Source: JANYBV01 sp043763155 (GTDB lineage: Bacteria; Pseudomonadota; Alphaproteobacteria; Rickettsiales; SXRF01). Taken from it: a stretch of DNA of 46,148 nucleotides. The stretch is taken from contig JAYULW010000011.1 in assembly GCA_043763155.1 (NCBI GenBank), forward strand, positions 1 to 46,148. The letters are read 5' to 3'. The notes under the pieces were generated by a model. That model saw only the letters and a list, made by a program, of their open reading frames with translations. It had not been told where the DNA came from and searched no databases. Positions 39,333-46,148 of the stretch are shown one piece after another. A program made the position numbers and the translations under genes. Position 1 is the first letter of the stretch. Each line of letters opens with the position of its first letter.

Positions 39333-40991
39333 CTACAACTCCTTAATCGTAAGCACAACGTCAGACGAATTGCTGACGGGTGCGGGTTTGGGCGCAGTCG
39401 CGGTACTATCGAAATTAATGTCCAGTTTTTCTGTTTCCGAAAAACGCGCCGGAAGCTTGGAAAACGCGATGTGGTAGGTCGGGAATACCACCTTAAGGTC
39501 AGCCAGCACCTTTTTGGAAACCACGCGCCACGCATCAAGGTCCGGCACACCGGGGAATTGCAGGGACAGCACTGCCGTGGTCTTTGGCTTCGCCGCCTTT
39601 TCATCCACCGACCACTCAACGCTCTTCACAATAATCGGCGGCTTCAGCACCGTCTCCACGGTTGCAATAAACGTGAGCGGCGAAACCTTCTGCTGCGTGA
39701 GCAGCTGGTACAATTCAATAATATCGCCTGTCTTATCCACGTCCAGGTTCGACGCCTTGATTTCATCCTTAAGGTTGTCCAGGTTCGTCTGGTGCTTATG
39801 CTTCGCCGACACCAGATCGTCGGCCTGCACAAACCCCATGTAAATATCCGAGCCGACCATGCCCGCATACCCGATCACGCCGAGCATCAGCACCAGCCCC
39901 AGCATGCGCTGCGACTTAAAGATCGAATACAGCTTATCAAAGCGCCGCGACTCCGGCGTCGAAAGCGCCAGCACATGCGTAGGGCTGGAGGCGATACTTG
40001 CCGCTAAAATCACATCGCCGAATTGATCGGTCGGTTGCGTAGCCCCTTCAATCCCCAGCAGCTGCGCCACTTCATACGGCGTCTGGATATGGAAGTTATT
40101 GTATTTAAATTTATTCTTATCAATAACCGGCTTCAGCGCGTTCGCCGCGATGATGTAAATATCCAGCCCATCCGCAGAGTCATACGACAAGCGCTTCATG
40201 TACTCCATGGTGCTTTGCATTTCCTGCTCGATATTACCTGCAAGAACTTCCGGCGTTGCCTCCCCGATGGGCTGCGCCATGCGCGTAAAAATAATGCGCC
40301 CGTTATGCAGGATAACCTGCCGGAAGCCCCCCACCTTGTTATGGCTGATGAAGAATTTCCATTTCGACCCTGTGCCCGTTTTCGGCACGCCCATGGCGCG
40401 CTCGATGTTGCGCAGCACGATTTCCGTTTCCACCGACACAAGGTAAATGCCCGTAAAACGGTTGGGCAAACCGAACACGAAATCCAGCCACATCGAAATC
40501 TGGCGGCTTCGCTCGATGGACACCATGAGGAAATTCCAGTCTTTCCTCCCCGACGCATCGCGCCCCAGCAGTACAGCGCCCTTGATATCTTCCGGCCCGA
40601 AATCACGCTCCAGCCTGCGGTTGATGAGCTTTTTCACGCTCATGGAACTTACCGGCGGCAGGCTCTGCTGCACGTAAGACTGGTCAAGGCTGTCAATCGC
40701 CACCGAAAACGGCGCCTTCGGGTCCTTATCAAGGCTTACGCGTAATTCTTCAAGATTCTGCTCGCTGGCATCGGGCACGAACTGGCGGCTCACCACCACG
40801 TTTTCGCGCATGTACAAAAGAATCGTGCCCTCATCGCCCACGAAAAGCACAAACCGCGAACCGCCGAGGAATTTATGCCCCTTGGCTTTCGCCGCGCTTT
40901 TCACAACGCTTTTCTTGGCGTCGGCTTTGGCTTTGGCTTTTTTCTGCCTCACCTTTACGGCCGTTTCTTTTTTTGTCTTCTTCTCAGCCAT
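39333..40991 (-). CDS. Fused PilM-PilN (GspL-like) assembly protein
   Basis: A Lys/Ala-rich N-terminus (about 1-38) is followed by an actin-like, PilM-type ATPase fold (SRFVLFVGDEGTILLYMREN, then FSVAIDSLDQSYVQQ, FRQVILHNGRIIF, VILAASIASSP). A membrane helix lies at about residues 365-385 (MLGLVLMLGVIGYAGMVGS) and is followed by a PilN-like coiled coil and small domain (HKHQTNLDNLKDEI). GspL has the same architecture in one chain. The protein links the motor in the cytoplasm to PilO in the periplasm. At 552 aa it is longer than most GspL proteins. Confidence 0.75.
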   Translation of the reverse strand: MAEKKTKKETAVKVRQKKAKAKADAKKSVVKSAAKAKGHKFLGGSRFVLFVGDEGTILLYMRENVVVSRQFVPDASEQNLEELRVSLDKDPKAPFSVAIDSLDQSYVQQSLPPVSSMSVKKLINRRLERDFGPEDIKGAVLLGRDASGRKDWNFLMVSIERSRQISMWLDFVFGLPNRFTGIYLVSVETEIVLRNIERAMGVPKTGTGSKWKFFISHNKVGGFRQVILHNGRIIFTRMAQPIGEATPEVLAGNIEQEMQSTMEYMKRLSYDSADGLDIYIIAANALKPVIDKNKFKYNNFHIQTPYEVAQLLGIEGATQPTDQFGDVILAASIASSPTHVLALSTPESRRFDKLYSIFKSQRMLGLVLMLGVIGYAGMVGSDIYMGFVQADDLVSAKHKHQTNLDNLKDEIKASNLDVDKTGDIIELYQLLTQQKVSPLTFIATVETVLKPPIIVKSVEWSVDEKAAKPKTTAVLSLQFPGVPDLDAWRVVSKKVLADLKVVFPTYHIAFSKLPARFSETEKLDINFDSTATAPKPAPVSNSSDVVLTIKEL

Positions 40992-41036
40992 GGGCCGCTT
41001 TACCTGTCCTCATCGCGCCATGGGGCATCCATGCGC

Positions 41037-42239
41037 CTAGAATTTAATCTTGCTGAACGATTCGTACAGCGGACCGAACACAGCCGCGATCACCCAGAAA
41101 ATCATCGCGCCCATCACCACCGTAAGAATCGGCTGGATTGCGCCCACCATGGCCTCCACCGCGTCGTTCACTTCACGCGTGTAGAAGAAGTTCACGTTGT
41201 TCAGCGCTTCTTTCATGTTGCCCGAATCTTCGCCCACCTTGAACATGCGGATCACAAGGTTGGGGAATTGGTTCGACAAACGCAGCGACGACGTAAGCGA
41301 GTTACCTTCCGTCACGTTCGTCTTCACAAGGTCCACCGAATCGCGAAGTACGCGGTTATGCACCACGCCCTTCGCCGCTTCCAGCGACTCAAGAATATCA
41401 ATGCCGCTATTGAACATAACCGCGAAGAAGTGCGTAAAGCGCGCCATGTCAATCTTGCGAACCACCGGCCCGATCAGCGGAATTTTGAGCGTCAGCGTAT
41501 CCATTTTATACGCAAATTCCTCCGACGTCCGGTACGCAAGAATCAGCCCGAAAAGCGAAGTCACCGGCACGCCCAGGATAATATACCAGTAATGCTCGAA
41601 CGCATACGCCACCGCGATCAGCGCTCGCGTATGAATCGGAAGCGCGAACCCCTGCGCAATCAAAAAGTCCACCAGCTTGGGCACCACGAACAGCATCAGC
41701 ACGCTGATAACGCCCGAAATCACCACCAGCAGCACCAGCGGGTAACGCGTCGCTTTTTTGATCTTGCGCGAAATTTCTGCCGACCATTTCAAATGGTCCG
41801 CCAGATGCGTAAACGACTCCGAAAGATTACCCGTCTGCTCGCCCGAAGCCACCAGCCCCACGAACACGTCATTGAACACTTTGGGATAGCCGGTGAGCGC
41901 CTTGGAAAGCATGTTACCGTTCTTCACCGATTCATACACGCCCGTCAAAACGTCGCGCAGTTTCGGGCTGTCGCTGGCGTCTCGCACGTCGGCCAGCGCG
42001 TCATGCAGCGGCACGCCCGCGCGGTCAAGCTGCTCCAGATGCATGCAAAGCACGATAAGGTCCTTCACCTTGATGCGCCCGCGGCTCCCCATCTTGCGCG
42101 CCTTGGCTTCCTTCGCCTGAATCAGGTCAAGCCCCACCTGCTTCAGGCGTTCTTCCAAATCCATTTCGTTATCTGCGATAACCGTGCCGCGTACTTTGCG
42201 GCCCATTTCGTTAATCGCCCAGTAGGTAAATGAAGGCAT
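41037..42239 (-). CDS. GspF/PilC inner-membrane platform protein
   Basis: The 400-aa product has two GspF domains with membrane helices: YPLVLLVVISGVISVLMLFV, IAVAYAFEHYWYIILGVPV and VVMGAMIFWVIAAVFGPLYES at the end. The motifs MFKVGEDSGNMKEAL and GLVASGEQTGNLSESF are the twin V-(A/G)-E/S-G-x-x-(S/T)-G-N signature of GspF/PilC. The N-terminus FTYWAINEMGRKVRG is also typical. It is the platform on which the motor ATPase acts. Starts three bases after the GspE/PilB stop. Confidence 0.9.
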   Translation of the reverse strand: MPSFTYWAINEMGRKVRGTVIADNEMDLEERLKQVGLDLIQAKEAKARKMGSRGRIKVKDLIVLCMHLEQLDRAGVPLHDALADVRDASDSPKLRDVLTGVYESVKNGNMLSKALTGYPKVFNDVFVGLVASGEQTGNLSESFTHLADHLKWSAEISRKIKKATRYPLVLLVVISGVISVLMLFVVPKLVDFLIAQGFALPIHTRALIAVAYAFEHYWYIILGVPVTSLFGLILAYRTSEEFAYKMDTLTLKIPLIGPVVRKIDMARFTHFFAVMFNSGIDILESLEAAKGVVHNRVLRDSVDLVKTNVTEGNSLTSSLRLSNQFPNLVIRMFKVGEDSGNMKEALNNVNFFYTREVNDAVEAMVGAIQPILTVVMGAMIFWVIAAVFGPLYESFSKIKF

Positions 42240-42242
42240 TCG

Positions 42243-44090
42243 TTACAACCTGTCTGTCAAATCAATGGTGCTGATAAGTTCTTCAAGGCTGATTTCGCCC
42301 TGCAATACTTTATTGATACCGTCCTGTTGCATAGTGACGAAACCATGGGTCAAAGCATATTCCATCATCACGCGGCGCGTTGCCCCCGTGGCGATGAGTT
42401 CATCCATGCCCTGATCCACGCGCAAAATCTCAATAACCGCCGTACGCCCTTTCGAGCCTTTGCCGTTACATTTCGTGCAGCCTAAGGGCTTGTAAATCGT
42501 CGGTGGCTTGCTCGCATCGGCGTTCAGGATATGGCATTCTTCCGCGGTCGCAATATGGGCCTGCTTGCAATACTTGCACAATTTACGCGCCAGTCGTTGC
42601 GCCATACAGCCGATCAGCGACCCGGCGAGCAAATGCGCCGGAACCCCAATATCGCTCAAGCGCGGCACAGCGCCCAGCGCGTCGTTCGTGTGAAGCGTGG
42701 TGAATACCTGATGCCCCGTAAGTGCGGCGCGGATAGCCATAAGGGCTGTTTCCTCGTCTCGAACTTCGCCGACGAAAATAATGTCAGGATCCTGGCGCAT
42801 CAGCGACTTGATCCCGTTGATGAAGTCCAGCCCCGTGCCTTCACGCACGTTACTCTGGCGAATCAGCGGCAACTGGTATTCCACCGGATCTTCCAGCGTC
42901 ATGATGTTGACGGTGATGGTGTTGATGTAATTCAGTACCGAATACAACGTGGTCGTTTTACCCGAACCCGTCGGACCCGTCATGATGATGATGCCCTCAG
43001 GCCGCTTCAGCAGCTTCTTCAGCACCGAAATATTATGATCGGAAAAACCCAGATACTCCAGCGGCACCAGCGACTTCGCCTTGTCCAGCAAACGCATCAC
43101 GATGTTTTCGCCGAAAACCGTAGGCAAGGTCGCCACACGAAAATCCACTTCGCGGCCTAACACGTTGTAGCTGATGCGCCCGTCTTGCGGATAGCGCGTT
43201 TCGGCAATGTTCATGCCCGCCATAATTTTAATACGCACCACCATAGCCGCCCAGTAATCGCGGTGGAATGCGCGCTTCTGCGCCATTTCGCCGTCAATGC
43301 GGTAACGCACACGCAGGAACGAACCTTCCGGTTCAAAGTGAATATCCGACGCGCCCGACTTGATGGCGTCCACCAGCAGCGAGTTCACAAGGCGCACCGT
43401 CGGGTTCACGTAGCCTTCTGTACGCCCGTCGAGCTTGGTGTTTTCACGAATGCCCGTTTCGATTTCCTTCAAAATCCCATCCACTGAGATTTCGTAGTCG
43501 TAATACTGGTCAATAAGCTCGAACACTTCCGATTCCGTGCAATAAACCGGTACGATCTTCATGTTACGCGGCAAATGCCTGCGCACCTGATCAATGGCCA
43601 GCACGTTGTATACGTCGGCCATAGCCAGCGTAAGCACTTCGTTTTCCATGCTCACCGCAATCACCTTATGCCGTGTCGCCACATCTTTGGGAATGCGCCT
43701 CACCACGCCGATATCCATGATGCTGAGCTTGGGGTCGAATTTTTTAGTGCCCGACGATTCCGCCAGAACTTCGCCCAAAGCGGATTCGGTAATGAACCCC
43801 ATTTCCACCAAAATCGCGCCCAGCAGTTTTTTGGTGTTGCGCTGTTCCGTCAGCACCACCTGCAATTGATCGGTAGAAATCAGGCCCAGCGAAATGAGTT
43901 TTTCACCCAGCCGCATCGGCGGCTTGGGCGGCAAGGGCAAATCCGCGTCAATATCAAAAGGCGAAATACTTTCAGGAACCGAAACCGCTTCCCCGATCAG
44001 CGCCTCAGGCGCATCCGCCACAACAGGCGGCAACTCCGGGGGCAAAGCCCCGTCGCCCTGTTCCGGCTCGGTGGGAGGTGTGGTCGTCAT
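42243..44090 (-). CDS. GspE/PilB-type secretion/pilus assembly ATPase
   Basis: The ATG at 44090 (MTTTPPTEPEQ) is preferred over an in-frame TTG at 44114. The 615-aa product has an N-terminal Pro-rich tail, an MshEN domain (LGEKLISLGLISTDQLQVVL, then GAILVEMGFITE), and the RecA-like motor: MTGPTGSGKTTTLYSVLNYI (Walker A), the Asp box LEDPVEYQLP, Walker B DPDIIFVGEVRDEETA, the His box, and a zinc-binding tetracysteine (CKYCKQA ... CTKCNGKG). The MshEN domain often binds cyclic-di-GMP, which would allow regulation by that messenger. First gene of the pilus-type operon. Confidence 0.93.
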   Translation of the reverse strand: MTTTPPTEPEQGDGALPPELPPVVADAPEALIGEAVSVPESISPFDIDADLPLPPKPPMRLGEKLISLGLISTDQLQVVLTEQRNTKKLLGAILVEMGFITESALGEVLAESSGTKKFDPKLSIMDIGVVRRIPKDVATRHKVIAVSMENEVLTLAMADVYNVLAIDQVRRHLPRNMKIVPVYCTESEVFELIDQYYDYEISVDGILKEIETGIRENTKLDGRTEGYVNPTVRLVNSLLVDAIKSGASDIHFEPEGSFLRVRYRIDGEMAQKRAFHRDYWAAMVVRIKIMAGMNIAETRYPQDGRISYNVLGREVDFRVATLPTVFGENIVMRLLDKAKSLVPLEYLGFSDHNISVLKKLLKRPEGIIIMTGPTGSGKTTTLYSVLNYINTITVNIMTLEDPVEYQLPLIRQSNVREGTGLDFINGIKSLMRQDPDIIFVGEVRDEETALMAIRAALTGHQVFTTLHTNDALGAVPRLSDIGVPAHLLAGSLIGCMAQRLARKLCKYCKQAHIATAEECHILNADASKPPTIYKPLGCTKCNGKGSKGRTAVIEILRVDQGMDELIATGATRRVMMEYALTHGFVTMQQDGINKVLQGEISLEELISTIDLTDRL

Positions 44091-44214
44091 CTGGCAATCT
44101 TTTCGGTTGAGCAAATACCTTCGGCTTCACTCCATATATAGGCAAAAAAGATTGAAATTAGGTTAAGACGTTGAACGTCAATTGTTTTTAACCATTTCCA
44201 GACATGCGCTTTTC

Positions 44215-46148
44215 CTAAGCCGCCACCGCCCGCATGTTCAGGAATTTCAGCGCCGAATCCACCCATTGCGCGGTCAGCTTCTCCTGCACCGTATTCTGCT
44301 TAAGCCGTTCATTCAAATGGCTAAATGAAACGTTATCCAGAGGCTGGTCCTGATTGAAGCAGGAATACACATAATATTCCTTCCCCGTTTTCGGGTCCAC
44401 ATGCTTCTGCAAGCACTGCGCACAGATTTCTTTCATCATGCACTGCATCGGCGAGTTAATACTCCCGATCGCCACATGATTCGGTTTCAAATGCTGGTGC
44501 AGCACCCCATGCCTCGCCGCCCCCACGGCCTGCATCATCCTGTCCGACCCAATCGCAATAATATGGTCAATGTCCGAAAGCGCAATCGGCTGTGCGCCAA
44601 GCTTACCCTCGCCATACGCCCGGATACCCTCCACGATATTGCCATGGAACGACCTGTCCTGCGGCCTGCTCGGCTCAAATGCGCCATCATCACAGCACCA
44701 CACAATCATGTCAGCCGCCGCTTCAATTTCTTCCACCTTATAGCGGTCAATGGACTTCTTATATCCTGCGAAATACAGCACTTCCGACTTCTTTTCCCGC
44801 ATGGCCTTGCCAATGGAAAACAGCACGGCATTACCCAGCCCCCCGCCCACCAGCATCACTTTTTCATTCGCAGGAATCTCCGTAGGCGTACCCGTCGGAC
44901 CCATCAGAATCACCGGCTCTCCCGGCTTCAAATGCGCGCAAAGGTCCGAAGAACCGCCCATCTCCAGCGCAATCACCGAGATCAGCCCCGCAGCCTTATC
45001 CACCCACGCCCCAGTCATCGCGAGCCCTTCCATGGCCAGCACCGTCTTGCGCCCATGATGCTCAACCCTGGGTGCAAACGCCTCAAAATTCTGCAATCGG
45101 TAGAACTGCCCCGGCTCAAACTGGCGCGCCGCCAGCGGCGCATGAATCACCACCTCAACGATGGTGGGGGTAAGCCTGTTCACCGCAAGCACCTTCGCTT
45201 TCAAATTATCGCGCACACTCGCCAAAAACCCTTCCAGCGGTGCGGCCGAATACGGCGCCTGACGCTGCAAAGCCGCCGTCACCACCGGGTAGCCCTGCTT
45301 CGCGCTGCCCATGGCCTTCACCACATTGCCCGCAAACGAAGGGTGCAAATCGCCAAAGAAACTTACCGAGGATTTTCCCTCCTCCAGCGACATCAAAACA
45401 TGCACTGCATTAGGCTTGGAAACCTGTTGCGGCTTCACCACATTCCCGTCAAGGTCCACCGCCTTGAAATACTTCCCATCCATCGCAAAATCCGTCGGGA
45501 ATTCGCGCGCCAGCACAGTATTCGGGCTGGTCCCCGCCGCAACCAGAATGGTGCGCGCCGGAAGCGTCACAATGTCTTCGCCACCGCCCACACGTTTCAA
45601 ATTAATCGCGTCCGCATACCCGTACTGGTCCACTTCCACGCTCTCCGGCTCATACAATTCCGAGAAGAAAATCCCCTCCTCAAACGCCTTTTCCACTTCC
45701 TCATGGTTCAGCCGGTAGCTCGGCGCATCAATCAACCGCTTGCGGTACACCAGCTTCACCCCACCCCAGCTATCGAGCAGCGACCACACATCCGCCTCGC
45801 GCCCTTCCTTAAGCGCGCGCGCTTTCTCGTCCCGAATCGCCTTCCCATGATCAAGGAACTCATCGGCAATATAGCGGTCTTCCTCGCTCCAGAGGCTGCG
45901 CACCAGCGCCTCGCCCTTCTCGGCAACCAATGCCTCATAACGGCTCAAAAACTTCTCCACCTGCACCGGGTAATACGCCAGCGACTCCGTCGCCGTATCC
46001 ACCGCCGTCAACCCGCCACCAATCACCACCACAGGCAACCGCAACTGCAAATTCGCAATCGAATCCGCCTTCGCCGCCCCCGTAAGCTGCAACGCCATCA
46101 AAAAGTCCGACGCCGTGCGCACACCGCGCGCAAGGCCATTCTTCATAT
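44215..46148 (-). CDS. GltD-like/PyrK-like fused flavoprotein (N-terminus outside window)
   Basis: The frame is open to the right edge, so the start and the first Fe-S/FAD-binding part are missing. What is seen begins inside a GltD-like pyridine-nucleotide oxidoreductase domain (VVVIGGGLTAVDTATES; RTILVAAGTSPNTVLA). It is followed, from about residue 320 of the visible part, by a ferredoxin-reductase-like domain of PyrK type (VIHAPLAARQFEPGQFYRLQ, VMLVGGGLGNAVLFSIG). The [2Fe-2S]-type Cys cluster CMMKEICAQC and a further Cys complete it. Such a protein would move electrons from NAD(P)H to flavin and iron-sulfur centres. The partner enzyme is unknown. Confidence 0.8.
   Translation of the reverse strand, partial: MKNGLARGVRTASDFLMALQLTGAAKADSIANLQLRLPVVVIGGGLTAVDTATESLAYYPVQVEKFLSRYEALVAEKGEALVRSLWSEEDRYIADEFLDHGKAIRDEKARALKEGREADVWSLLDSWGGVKLVYRKRLIDAPSYRLNHEEVEKAFEEGIFFSELYEPESVEVDQYGYADAINLKRVGGGEDIVTLPARTILVAAGTSPNTVLAREFPTDFAMDGKYFKAVDLDGNVVKPQQVSKPNAVHVLMSLEEGKSSVSFFGDLHPSFAGNVVKAMGSAKQGYPVVTAALQRQAPYSAAPLEGFLASVRDNLKAKVLAVNRLTPTIVEVVIHAPLAARQFEPGQFYRLQNFEAFAPRVEHHGRKTVLAMEGLAMTGAWVDKAAGLISVIALEMGGSSDLCAHLKPGEPVILMGPTGTPTEIPANEKVMLVGGGLGNAVLFSIGKAMREKKSEVLYFAGYKKSIDRYKVEEIEAAADMIVWCCDDGAFEPSRPQDRSFHGNIVEGIRAYGEGKLGAQPIALSDIDHIIAIGSDRMMQAVGAARHGVLHQHLKPNHVAIGSINSPMQCMMKEICAQCLQKHVDPKTGKEYYVYSCFNQDQPLDNVSFSHLNERLKQNTVQEKLTAQWVDSALKFLNMRAVAA

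Noticed and set aside
40875..42233. 452-codon open frame on the plus strand
   Set aside because: Antisense of the GspF/PilC gene with extreme His/Arg content; no recognisable fold.

Overview
The window looks like part of an alphaproteobacterial chromosome (order not resolvable by eye) carrying a large integrated element on its left side. Three zones can be separated. (1) Bases 1 to about 22,400 are an integrated phage- or plasmid-like element, cut by the left window edge. It starts with plasmid/ICE-style accessory genes: the C-terminus of a large ParB-like protein, an N6-methyltransferase-like protein, DUF7007-, Api92/YubB-, DUF6908- and DUF488-like proteins, a complete ParB, an AAA_14/DUF4143 ATPase and a metallophosphoesterase. 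Next comes a module with the layout of a lambdoid early region. On the minus strand lie a Cro-like protein, an Xis/CII-like HTH protein and an O-like and a P-like replication protein. Diverging from them is a CI-like repressor with an S24-like fold. After it, on the plus strand, is a recombination operon: DUF3268 zinc protein, PD-(D/E)XK nuclease, RecT, a miniature Rad50/SbcC-like ATPase, a tyrosine integrase and a second HTH protein. The zone ends at a decayed 3' half of tRNA-Leu(CAA), the likely attachment site.

(2) Bases 22,400-24,940 are an AT-rich accessory strip with a SAM methyltransferase and a GIY-YIG protein. The methyltransferase, the GIY-YIG gene and the following sulfotransferase are each preceded by a copy of the same tRNA-3'-end-derived sequence, which suggests serial insertion at one site.

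(3) Bases 24,940-46,148 are C-rich, host-like chromosome. It encodes a sulfotransferase, an acyltransferase, a DUF1801 protein, secreted proteins including an LprI-like one and an HExxH zincin, a TMEM175-type channel, an LTA-synthase-like sulfatase, a prepilin fused to a seven-repeat FG-GAP propeller, MlaE/MlaF-type ABC transporter subunits and tRNA-Gly(CCC). A minus-strand operon for a type IV pilus/type II secretion-like machine follows (GspE/PilB, GspF/PilC, fused PilM-PilN, PilO-like, PilP/GspB-like, then an ABC ATPase). The window ends in a GltD/PyrK-type flavoprotein cut by the right edge.

Regulation visible in the sequence includes three copies of a roughly 120-bp promoter module in the left element (before positions 2438, 4090 and 7163). 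Two copies of a 16-bp palindromic operator tie the repressor to both the cro side and the recombination operon. An array of 11-bp palindromes at 12-bp period lies inside the O-like gene and may be a replication origin. The observations most worth following are the tRNA-remnant cassettes, the O-gene palindrome array, the prepilin/FG-GAP fusion near the pilus operon, and the triplicated promoter module. All family assignments are by eye from motifs; no database search was run.
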